Positions 20,901 through 31,327 of a DNA stretch of 64,000 nt are shown here, in pieces. The notes under the pieces are model-generated. The model saw nothing but the letters and a program-made list of their open reading frames with translations. It did not search any database and was not told the DNA's origin. A program made the translations under genes and the position numbers. The stretch lies in contig OX637801.1 of the NCBI GenBank assembly GCA_951802425.1, positions 1,178,001-1,242,000 on the forward strand, in the 5' to 3' direction. The first letter of the stretch is position 1. Every line of letters begins with the position of its first letter. The DNA is from Clavaria fumosa. Its lineage: Eukaryota > Basidiomycota > Agaricomycetes > Agaricales > Clavariaceae.

Positions 20901-21967
20901 AATTGGATCAGCTGCAAGCAAGCACAGCAATGCAAATGGATTACAAGGAGCATGATGACAATGGTAGACCACTTGATCCCATTTTTATCTTCATTTATGG
21001 CTCAGATGCAATGGCGGTTGGCAGGTTGAGAGCTGATGTGGAAAATTTGCTTCTTGGAGAGAAACTTGTATTGCACCATAAGGATATTTGGTGCAAATAT
21101 TTTGACACAGAGGAGGGAGAACAATTTTTCAAGGGCCTCAATACTCAAAACCTGTCAGGTTTCATCAGATGGGATAGGAGGACCAAGACAATTCATGCAT
21201 GTGGAAACTGTGATATCACAAAGCAGCTAATCAGCCGGAAAATAGAAGCCTTTAACTCAGAGATTGAAATCTCATATCTGGATTTGCAGAGGCCAGCAGT
21301 TCCACTTGTCTGCCCACTCTGTGCCCATGATGTTTTGGAACCAATACAGCTATGCTGTGATCATCACTATTGTGCAGCTTGTCTTAGGAAGCTGCTTTGC
21401 TTGGCCGCCGCGAAATCAGTCTTCACTCCTGTTATTTGCATCGCAACCGAGCAGAAAGATGACTCAGGCATTCTGCGGTCATGCGGAGTACCTATTTCAA
21501 TCGATATCTTCCACAATCTGCTCTCACCAAACGAAGAAGCTGCCCTCCTCAGTAGCTCTTTCTATTCACATGTCCAGAAATCATCAGGACTCTTCTTCTG
21601 CCCGACACCGAATTGCGAGATTGTTTACGAGCGTCAGGATCAGGGGTGTCTCGTGGAGTGTCCGGCTTGTCATCTCATTATTTGTGCTGCTTGCGGTGTA
21701 GCAGCCCATTATGGTCTGGCCTGCGCCGAGTACATGAAGAACACGAAAAGCATCCCATTGCGAAAAAAAGAAGAGAAACGCACGCGGAAGTGTCCGAAGT
21801 GCAAAGCTGACTTGGAGAAATGCGGTGGACTTGATCATGTTGAATGCGCATTCTGCAATTCACATGTATGTTGGGTATGCATGCAGAACTATCCAGCTGG
21901 TGCCATCAAGACGCATGTGCAGGAGCACAGACCGGGAGATGTCTTAATTCCTAGCCTGGTGTACTAA
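17969..21967 (+). CDS. Multi-CCCH zinc-finger, RBR (RING-IBR-RING2) protein, E3-ligase family
   Basis: Exons start 17969-18123, 18171-18396, 18448-19032 (GC-AG donor GCAAGT), then a series of short exons to about 20050 and a long last exon from about 20070 to the stop at 21965-21967. Domains in order: four CCCH fingers (CRYFLQGGCGRGTACYFAH, CKYFAEGRC, CKFFLQGMC, CSFYEKYGTC); short acidic segments with W-[AGS]-D-E motifs; an RRM-like region (AMARERAKKLDGKVFNGLKL); RING1 (CPLC ... CCDHHYCAAC); IBR (CPTPNCEIVY ... CPACHLIICAAC); and RING2 (CPKCKADLEKCGGLDHVEC ... CWVC). RBR ligases pass ubiquitin through a RING2 cysteine after the conserved GG. Here that residue is Leu, so ligase activity is doubtful. 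CCCH fingers and RRM suggest RNA binding. The own start is uncertain because splicing also joins it to the importin exons; the junction near 20050 is not resolved. Confidence 0.85.
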
Positions 21968-22072
21968 CAGTATAGAAGTCCCATTGAATTTTGATCTTGC
22001 TAAAAATATACAGCAGTCGCGGTTCTGTCAGTGACATTTCAGAGCAGCACCGGCTGGGCAGAGCCGCCATTA

Positions 22073-25056
22073 TTATAACGGTGGTAATAGACGTCGGCAC
22101 TGTGGACAAATATTCTGGTCATCAGAATTTGTGAGTAATGGAAGGGAGCATCAAGCAAAGTGTGGGTTGACCTTTATGTCCAGCCACTTGAAAATGACAA
22201 CTAGTTAACAAAAATATGAAACGCGAGGATAAGATTGAGAACATACTCGCTCAAGGCAAGTTGTATGCTACGTTGCCGCACAGAGGGGTTAGATTCGCCA
22301 GCCAGAAGCGACAAAGAAAAATTTGATGCTCACGAAGAGGTGATGACACGGAGCCAAACTGTAGCTCTTCCTCCCTCTGGCCCTTCGGTTCTCGTTGCTG
22401 CTCACCCGGTACAATAGTCCCCGACTACCAGAACTGGTCTCGTCATGCTTCTCGCCATAAATAACTTCCATGCAGATCGCACAATCACCCAGGCTCTGCT
22501 CTGGTGCCTCCGGATCTGGGAGTGGCAAAAGCGGATGGTAATCGTATGTCTGCGCCGCTCCGTACTGCGCCACTCGGGTCAGCACAGCCGAGAGACACAG
22601 AGAAGGGAATGACGAACTTGGAAAGGTAAGAAGAGCGCCGGTGTAATATACCCTTGGAGGAGGATGACCACGACTTGAAGAATCATGAAGGCCGCAACGA
22701 TGTAAATCCAGCCTGTCTAACTTGTCTAGGCTAATATCAAAACAGATGAACGAACGTGCGCACGTTTTGGCTCGACTTCCAGTACATTTACCGGGCATGC
22801 CATGAAGTCTACTCAGGATTCCATTGCGTCATGACCGTCACGTCTGCCCTTGACCTAGTTGGCACACTTACAAAGCAAGAAAAAAAGTCTAGCCGCTGTC
22901 GTCCCCAACAAATACTCAGAAGTCAAGCCGCTGCTCCGATCCCTCCTGGCGCTCCTCCAAATTTGGGGCAGCCAAATCATTGAATATAAGCCCCCGATGA
23001 AGTAGTGTGACAGCCTGGGTGAAATCATGATCCGTATGAGCAACGTGAAGGAGGTGAAAAAGAGGAACCCTGTTGTGCGAAATCCGACAATCAGTCTGGT
23101 TTGTTAAAAGTGAGGAGGAGAACAAAATACAAAGGCGGCCTTGAGCATCTGTGCGAAAGCTATACCAAAAGAAATGCCAGTAATTTCTGATTGACGGGGC
23201 AGGTGGCGCAACTGGAGTTGTGCCCGTATTAGCAATAGGAGAAGGTTGAGTCCCTTCAACAGCGGGTGTAGGCGATGGTGGGGAAGGTTGAACTGCTGCG
23301 ACTTGGGCAATGGGCGGGGCATCTTCAGGCAATTGCATTTGAATTATCATTGAGATGAGTTGCTGAAACGAGACATTTCAAAAAGGACTTGGAGGGAATG
23401 TGAACAGTTGAATGTACCGCCTCGTGAAAGAATAACAATCCAACCAAGAAGGCAGGCGGGACAAGACTCAAGCCTGACCTCCCATTTGTGATGATCGCGA
23501 ACGTGACATGTCCGCCGAAGCATATTGTATCCACTACTGCCTGCATAACAAAAGACCAGCGTGAAAGGCGAGAGAACCCTGACGGCGAGCGAGAGTGCTG
23601 CATTTGTCGATATAGTAGAACAAGGAGCAAAAGAATAGCGAATGTGGCAAAGCCTGCATCTAGTGGGAAGGCGTGAGCAGATGATGAGTTAATGGAGGAT
23701 AGGACATACAAGTCGTAGTTCTGCGAAAGAATAGCGTGGTTCTGCCAAGACAGTTTCAAATTTGCCTAGACGTATGGGAAAGCGCACAACACTACCTGAC
23801 ACCGTCTGCGTTTCTTATCTCGTATAGAATAGCACACTGTTTACTCACAAGCACACCATCTAAAGCCAGCTTCGGTCGCGCAATAGTCCATAATCCAGTG
23901 GGTGTCTGGAGTTCATCCTCCAGCTCCCTCATCTGTTGTTCTGTCGCGCGTGTTGGCCTGAGCTGCGCACGAAGAACGAAGGGGCATGCTGCCGCTGGCG
24001 TATCACCTGGAATACAATCAACCATCAGGAATGATCATTTCGATGTCAGTATACCGTGAGTTATGTCCCGGTCGATGACACCAGTATCTATCAAACTCTT
24101 GAGTTTTGCGATGCGAGCGGACAGTTCAGGAACAATCAAGAGCGATGTTTGATTTTTGTATGACTCCGGGACAAGCGAGGGCAACAGCCGTATGTCTATT
24201 GGTTGTCTGTACCAGAATCTTTGAGATTTTGGCGCCGAGGCGTCGTGTAGTGACACTTACCCCGAAGGATTAGCGAAGCCATATATTGCACCGTCGACAA
24301 TTGAATGGATTCCTTCAAAATCAAGCTTGAAGCCCTCCTTTGTATCGGAATCTCTTAACTCTAGCCTTCCCTGAGAAATGCGATGACCAAAGCGTACTAT
24401 AACCACAGAGCTGTCAGAGAACTCACATGAACGAAAGCGACATCCTGTTGTCCTTGCAGATCTCCATGTGGTTTCTCTAGCAGGTTGAAGGATATTTTGT
24501 CCGACACGGCCCAGTCCCAGGACCCAAGACTATCCGCAAGCTCCGTCATATTTGTATCCTCAGTAAGCAGTTTTGCTCGTAGTTGTCCTTGGATATCAGA
24601 AGAGTTCTTCTCGAGGTATGAATGGGTGATGTTGTGGAATGTCGTATGGCCATAGAAGAAGGCGGTGATGTTCGAATAATATGTCACATCCATTGCGCCA
24701 GGCCGCCGGGAAGGCGAGTATTCTACCATAAGCTCCTGTAATAGCGATTCCAGGTCATGTTCCATCCGGGGCTTTGCTCGGGCGTCAGAACCCCATAACA
24801 CGATTGAATGATTGAGCGACACAAGACTAACCATTGTAAAGTTTGAGTCAGTTCCGTTCAGCCAAGCAGAGTAATTGGACAATTGATGGGTCGTAGATGT
24901 GAGGGCGTCTTGATACTTGTGTCTCGTAACGAAGTCATCTCCATTGCGGGTGGTGAGCATGAATAGAATCAGGGAAATAAACAGAAAATAAGTTAGAGTG
25001 CTACGCTCATTGTTGGAAGGGAGACCTGGCGCGCCAGCTGTTTGTTGTGCGTCCAT
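22073..25056 (-). CDS. TUL1: Tul1/Dsc1-like transmembrane RING E3 ubiquitin ligase
   Basis: Golgi/endosome membrane ligase (Dsc complex subunit) for membrane-protein quality control and, in several fungi, sterol-regulator cleavage. ATG at 25056 starts an N-terminal signal-anchor (TYFLFISLILFML), then a luminal region with several N-glycosylation sequons. Exon 1 ends at 24427 (GTGAGT donor); exon 2 runs about 24370-24261. Later exons (around 24203-24050, 24010-23790, 23759-23400, 23340-22920, 22760-22330) carry hydrophobic segments (FATFAILLLLVLLY, FVMQAVVDTICFGGHVTFAI, PPAFLVGLLF). The C-terminal RING-H2 is CAICMEVI, then YSLAPCHHLF, spliced to HTTCLER, WLDIK and NICPQCRRLLPPL, with the last exon 22114-22073. 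Exact middle splice sites are approximate. Three E3-ligase genes lie within 25 kb here, probably by chance. Confidence 0.87.
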
Positions 25057-25600
25057 GGTCAAAATCTAGAGAGCATCTAGAGAGCAAGCTCGCCTTCAGT
25101 TCAGCAGGAGATCACGTGACGTTTTATTATTTTATTTAGGATTTAGGATTAGTAGGATAGGCGGGGAATAGTCTACGTGACTCTGGTTGGTTCGTTTGAA
25201 TTTTATACCGCCACCGCAATAGTAGTTGTACGTGAATTGGTAGTGTGGGGAGTTGGGAAGGACGTGACAAGGATGGCCAACCAATTCAGCTACTCGAGAG
25301 TCCATCAGAGCGAACAAATTTGACGGTCAGCCCTCATACAGATAGGAAGCCATATGCGTCTCGCCGGGTTAAGGTAGGAAAATCAATCGTCATGATCGTA
25401 AGCTCATCTGCAGATCTTCGTGCTGCTCACTAGAAAGAGAGGCGACTCCTATGAAAAACTTTGGAAATCCAAAGCTAAACTGTAATAGGTTGCATGAATT
25501 TCCACAATCGCACATGCGACAACAATAGGAGGGGGCTCCACATCGCGCGAGGCGAACGATCAGCGAAGCGGTGGGATGAACGGCAGAATGAACGGTAGCT

Positions 25601-26437
25601 CTAGAGTTCGCTTGCACGCGCCGCAGCCGCAGCAGATTTGTCGATATCGACTAAAAATTCGTTCATCTCCTGTATGCCTGCGTTTAACAAATTGTATTTG
25701 AAAAGAAAAGAACAACTATACCGCATTGTTGGGCTCGAATTGCAGTCCAAGCCGGATGGCGTCTTTTGCCGCCTCCCACTCGCCCAGACCGAGTAACGCT
25801 TTCGCTTTCCTAAAGTGTCCTTTACTCCAATTTCTGCGTAGCTGAATGACGGTGTCCGCGTCCGCAATTGCGCTGACGTAGTCGCCCTCCTCGAGGAAAG
25901 CAGCAGAGCGGTTCGAGATCACCGTGGAGAGTTCTTCACGCATGACCTGGTTTGATTCCCAAGGTGGTCTTTGCACGGCGATACTTGCCGCCATGTTGTA
26001 GCGCGAAATGGCTTCAGAAGGCCGGTGAGCTTTGAAAAAGGCCTAAATGAGCGTAAAACGTGAGTGCAGGAAAAAAGGCGGGGTTCGACAGGACTTACAT
26101 TTCCTTCTTCTTTCGTTGCAGTAATCGCCTTGGACAAGTTCTGCGAGACGACGTTGGCAGGCGGTGGACACTTGAACGTCGTATAACAGGCCAGCTGCTT
26201 CGTAAGCCGGTTCAGGTTCACAAAATCAAGGCCGCATTCCGTGCATTTCTCCAGTTTGTGGGCACCACAGACAACTTGTACGTCGCCGTTCACATCCAGA
26301 GCGACTGGCTTAAAGTCTTGGTCGATCATGGCCTGCATCGCCAGATTTGGTGGCTCCTGCATTACTGCGGTTGGGGAGGGCGAGTGGGAGTGGGAGTGGG
26401 AATGACACTCATCGCCAGGTGTGTGAGTATGGGTCAT
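25601..26437 (-). CDS. SEC72: Sec72-like ER translocation protein with TPR domain
   Basis: Subunit of the Sec62/63 post-translational translocon, on the cytosolic face of the ER. Exons 26437-26099, 26042-25722 and 25669-25601 give about 241 residues with all phases consistent. The N-terminus is His/Ser-rich (HTHTPGDECHSHSHSHS). It is followed by a conserved block CGAHKLEKCTECGLDFVNLN and then a TPR array (AFFKAHRPSEAISRYNMA, TVISNRSAAFLEEGDYVSAI, GHFRKAKALLGLGEWEAAKD). The C-terminal helix is FLVDIDKSAAAAARASEL. The third exon uses the acceptor GCATACAG; the nearer GCAG would put a stop in frame. Fungal Sec72 proteins are of similar size. It sits between Tul1 and the aspartic protease, all three on the same strand but with separate promoters. 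Confidence 0.82.
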
Positions 26438-26579
26438 TGCAAAGCCTTACTACCCAAATTGCGGACGACGTGGCGCTTATGGTCACGTGAATGTGATGAA
26501 GAGGGAGAGATTACGCCCAGTTTGCAGTATTATATATGTTATATGTCCCTAGGAATATAGTATGTCCATCAAGCACACG

Positions 26580-28389
26580 TCAAGCCAGCCAGACAGCAAG
26601 CATCACGCTAGCAGCCGAGATCAACATCAACGACGATGGAGCCATCCGACTTGCACTGCTGAGCCGCTGCGTTGGACGAGGACTATCCGTTTTCAGTGCG
26701 GCGGTGACTTGCACTCCATCGCTGCCATCAAACGACGGGCTGGGCAACGGCAGCGTAGCCCTACTTAGCTCCTCTGCCGCCGTAGACAACTGCGCAAAAC
26801 CAACGCTGGGTGGGTTGAACCTGAAGACAGAATACACATTCTTCAAGAAGGCATCGCCAATAATCCAGGCTGGTGCATTCGCGCCGGTGCTCAGCGCAAA
26901 AAACGCGCCGGTACACAGAGCACCTGGTCCCTTCGTCACTTGTTGTAGGCGAAAATCGTCTGGGGACATAAACCACGTCCGGCCACCAAAATTCAGGCCA
27001 ACCCGCACTTGGGTTGCGCAAGGGTAAGCAAAGTAACCCTGATGTGTATCACCCAGAGCCCGGGCGCCGGGGATTTTGCTGTAGATTTTGCTGACCTCTG
27101 AGGGCGGTCCTCCAATCAGTGTGGTCCCGGTGTCAATGGCAGCGAACGCCGCATCAACAGTGGAAAGCGTGATAGTTTGGTCATTCACGCTAACCGCTAA
27201 CACGTTCTACTGTTAGAGAAAGTTTGGTGGCACGGTAACTAACACACTTTGTAGTCCAAGCTGCCAATATGTTGCGCCACCCACGATGTTTCGGAATTCA
27301 ACATCACCAGTGAATAGTGTTTGATCCAAGAAACCTACAGCAAGCGTCAGCGATGCTCTTAGACCGGTAGCAGGCCCGTACCCATTGTGAACGAGCCACC
27401 GGCTTCAAGATCTTGAGCATGGGTATCGTTCACACGCCTGCAAACGCAATGAACACGGACGATTTAACGGATTGGACAACGATGCATACCGAGTGAAATG
27501 GAAAGACATGACTGGTTGGTCCCATGCGCCACTGGAAGCGAGGGTTTGCCAGAATGGTGTAGCGCCCGACGAGGCGATCGTCGACCACGCTAGCCCAAGC
27601 AGGCCGGACACTGGACTATTGAGAAGGCCCGGAGAGACAGTATCGCATGCGGCTGCGGTGTAGAAATTAGATGGAAGGCCGCGTCAGAGAACGCCAAAGC
27701 CATACCAAATGTTTGACTTTGGACCGTGAAACCAGCCATCTCAACCACATCTCGGCCCAAAGGACCAGATGCCTTACCACTCCCGTAAGTGATGCTGAAA
27801 GTCCTTCCGACTGGGGAGAAAGTAGAGGACTCAGATGGGTCGAAGGCTGGGAGAAAGTCACAGCCTTGTGTACAACTATGGCTAGCCACCCATAGGTCAC
27901 TGGAGGAGAATCAGGATTGGGAAGTGAAGATCGACATACAACACTCACGACGATCCGGTGTCAAGTATGACGTCGAAAGGGGCTGGGGGTGTCCCAATGG
28001 CAATAGTTCCATAGTAACTATGAACAACGCGAGTTGTCACAGGCTATCGCAGCATATCCAGAGAATGACTTATGCTCACCTCGAGTCCCTAAACTGATTG
28101 ATCATCCTGTAATGGCAAATTGATTTGGCAGTGAGACTATGACGATTCTCTGCAATGGAACTCACTGATTCGTTCCTTGTCCTCGCTTCTGTAGGGACGG
28201 GGCGGCGCCGTATTTGCCCATCAGCTTGGCGCGTTGAGTTTCCAACCATGCGTCTACATCGTCCGCACTTCGAATTGCGCCGGACCTACGATACAGCTTG
28301 ACGGACTGTCCAGCAGTGTAAGGTTTTGGAGCAGCCAAAACACCTGATAACATGTAAAGGAAGACAACGAGCGCCAGCGACGAGACCAT
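26580..28389 (-). CDS. Secreted pepsin-like aspartic protease (A1), probable GPI anchor
   Basis: ATG at 28389 begins a signal peptide (LALVVFLYMLSGVLAAPKP) and a propeptide ending near KYGAAPSLQKRG. Later exons give YYGTIAIGTPPAPFDVILD with the first catalytic DTGS, DLWVAS, the flap Tyr in ITYGSG, the hydrophobic core GLLGLAWS, and, in the last exon (from about 27210), the second catalytic motif AAIDTGTTLIGGP. The protein ends in a Ser/Thr-rich stretch and a hydrophobic tail (SSLMLISAASVMLAVWLA), the layout of a yapsin-like GPI-anchored protease. All splice junctions that I followed (for example the one creating DTGSSDLWV) keep the frame, so the gene looks intact. Substrate unknown. Confidence 0.93.
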
Positions 28390-29809
28390 GGTGATGCTCC
28401 TGCAACACGTCGGGAAAGCAAACTAAATAGCGGGAGAAAAAATCGCGCTGCGAGAGGACAAGTGTAAGAAGGAGAAAAGGAGGGGGTGTAGCAGCCATCT
28501 CCAGGTCAAGACATAAGATATCTATCATCACGGTTAGGTAATCTCCATCACTGCCGTTGGTGGTGGATGGGCCGCACTATGCGCGAAGTACAAAACCAGT
28601 TTCGTGTGGATACTAGGCATTATTACATTCCAGCCAGTCTCGTCCTCACTTGCTTCCATGACAATGTAAGAGCCTTGTTCACTCAAATGTACGTCCTTGC
28701 AGCAGCCAACCGACATCAAACAGTTGTTAGGCTGCTGGGCGATCATGACGACGCAGCGATGTATTTGTAAAATACAATCCCCACCAAACACACGTGACAC
28801 TTATTTATTTATTTATTTTGAATCAGCATTTATATACCGCCACACGTGGCTAAGACAAAGACGCGGTTGTACATGAGGTACTTATTATATAACCATTCTA
28901 CAGCTACAAAAAGCTTTGATGATTAATAAGGCATAAGGCCGCAGTACGTGGCAGGGCCTGCTAACTGTAAAGGATCTATTTACAACTGTTTATGATTACT
29001 GGCAATGAAATAATTACAACTTTATATATAAGTATACTGTATCTGTGCAGCATAAAATCACACACAAATTATAGTTCATTCAGTTCTTCAGCAATCTAAG
29101 GGATTTAAATTGAGTTAGATGATGTAACAATGTATACACAAAGTGGTTTAAAATAATGTACTTCCTATACCAACAAAAATACCACACCAAGAAACATTTT
29201 GAAGTAAAGTGTTTAAGAATAGTAGATAGGAGTGGTAATAGTGTAAGAATTAGTGTGGGATACCAATGATCATTGACTAAGTTGCTCAAATCCATCAAAG
29301 AAATTGTCGATACATAGATTTTGAGACAAGATGGATGTGGATGAAGATAATGGAACATTCTGGTTTTCACCCACATGGGCAGCAGGGAGTACATAAGTAG
29401 ACATAGAGTGAATATTACTCACACACATCAGGAAAAGTGCAAAGTGACTTAGGCAGTCTTAGACCTGTCTTAAATTGGATTTAAGAAAAATTAAGACAAG
29501 TTGGACTAAGATGAGACTGTCTTAGTCTAAGACAATCCAATTTTCCAGATTTGTCTTAGATACATCTTAATAATCTTGGCAGGCCTTAATGATTCTTAGC
29601 ATCTGGCAGACCAAGAGGTATCAAGTATAATTAAGAGCCAAAAGTTAGCCTTACAGCTACTGAATCTGACTGAAACCTGTCTTAAACACCTCAGGAAACA
29701 TAAACTTTCCTGACCAGAACTTGGCCAAACTTCAATGATCTTAATCCTCAAATTAGACTCAACTTATTAGTAATCAAGACAATATTATTAATCAAGTACA
29801 GTCAAGTAC
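28390..29809. other. Intergenic region, AT-rich, no gene supported
   Basis: Contains TTTATTTATTTATTTTG at about 28803 and, at 29440-29790, a stretch dense in TCTTA/TAAGA words with small palindromes such as GACTAAGA...TCTTAGTC (about 29498-29521). Open frames here have no recognisable features. The right edge carries AGTAC, the target duplicate of element 2. Confidence 0.6.
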
Positions 29810-30226
29810 TGTCAGTCCAGGTCTCACATGGAGGGGTGTGTAAGGGAGAGAGCTTGATTTCAACATGGGGAATTACTACTGTTACATCAAAGGCATATAT
29901 ACTGGAGAACGAGGCAGCGCAGGATATGAGTCATGTGGGTGGAAATGAGGCTACGCGCTCTGAGTCGCGAGGAGCCACAGAAGCAATGAAGGGTAAAGGG
30001 AAAACCATATAAGGATAGAGACGGCGCGGCAGAACAAAGGGACCGATGACAGAGGGAATGTAGGACACAGGCTTGATTGACCGAGGGGAGAACTCAATTT
30101 AGACGGATATGGTTAGATTAAATGATGGGGAACATCAGTCCCATTATCCTGGATCTGCCTCCATCACGAATACCAAAGTGTGGGAAAGCATCTAGTGAGT
30201 TGTGCAGGTCACATGACGGGTAACGT

Positions 30227-31182
30227 TGTAGTAGGTATTACGTGTATTGGCTGCAACTGCTTGATTACAGTCAAGTTCTTCAGGGGGGGTCTGACCCAAT
30301 GCCTAAAACAGTGAGTGCAACCTTGGAGGGTGTGGAGGATGAGTTAAATGAGTTGATAAGATGAGAGTACACGATGCCCAAAGTGTCTGATAGACTTCGA
30401 TATCAGTCCGATATCAGATCCAATGTTGAGCAAGAGAGTAGTCGAAGATACGAAGGGCTGGCAACGACAAAGGCCAGCAGAACGATGTGTACGACGAAGG
30501 ATGAGCCTAACGGAGGTCACACAAGATGTGGGCGATGAGAATAAGCTGCTTTTTGTAGAGTCCAATACGTTCTTAAGTACATTTTTGTAATTACAAATGC
30601 TCCGGATTGTACCGGATGATCCGGAGGTCATGGGGAATGAGGGAAGGTCATAGGTAAGATCATGTGGAGGTCATAGGTCATAGAGGAAACGGCATAGTAC
30701 GTAGAAATGAAGAGTCCAAATTAATCAGTCATTGGGAATGCTGGTAGGAAAGAAGAGAAGGCATAATCGAGTATAGTACATACACGGATCAGTGTAGATA
30801 AAACACTTTTGAGTGTAGAAACGTTTACAAATTCAGAGGAACACATGATATGAAATTTACAGCATTTAAGGATGAAACAGGGGAGAGTACATGAAACATT
30901 GGTCACAAGGAGTGCTAAGCAGAGTAAAGTAATGAAATTGGAGTATATGGGCGCCATGGATCACCTGTGTAATGTGGCAGTGGCGAGGAATTTAATTTAA
31001 TGAGGGTCTGGTATCGGATAGTTATCGGATGAGTATCGGGCTTTACAGATGGTCATTGGAGGGCATCGGATGGTGTCGAATGGTGGTCGGTTCGCGTCGG
31101 ATACAAGGTGGGTGTGTGCTGAGTTCTTCGGATGGTAGGTATCTGTCATGTTTCCGTGCTGGAGCCGTATGTTATCCTTACA
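30227..31182 (-). repeat. Element 3 3' LTR with CGG-box array
   Basis: 956 bp. It contains ATCGGAT-type boxes at 31013, 31024 and 31035 (11-bp spacing), further TCGG at 31065-31071, 31087 and 31096-31102, and the palindrome CCGGATGATCCGG at 30612-30624. The 31013-31102 cluster is about 230-315 bp upstream of the ATG of the plus-strand gene. Confidence 0.88.
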
Positions 31183-31327
31183 TTCTCCCAGGGGCTGAAA
31201 ATGCGACTGTCCTCAGTTGCAACCAAACAAGGCCAAACATCGCTTGTTGATTGTGCGGCGCATCGCGTGAGTCGCCTAAGTCCAAACACACTTGTTTTCT
31301 AACCACCACAACGACCAAACCATCAAC

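Noticed and set aside
15203..28389. Idea that Doa10, RBR and Tul1 genes form a functional ubiquitin-ligase cluster
   Set aside because: They act in different compartments, are on both strands, are separated by unrelated genes and repeats, and there is no sign of co-regulation in the sequence.
28534..28800. Overlapping short frames on both strands upstream of the aspartic protease
   Set aside because: Neither has recognisable motifs, and they occupy the likely promoter region of the protease gene.
29080..29394. Minus-strand frame of about 104 codons with hydrophobic residues
   Set aside because: AT-rich intergenic DNA, no homologous motif, no splice or start context; hydrophobicity follows from T-rich codons.
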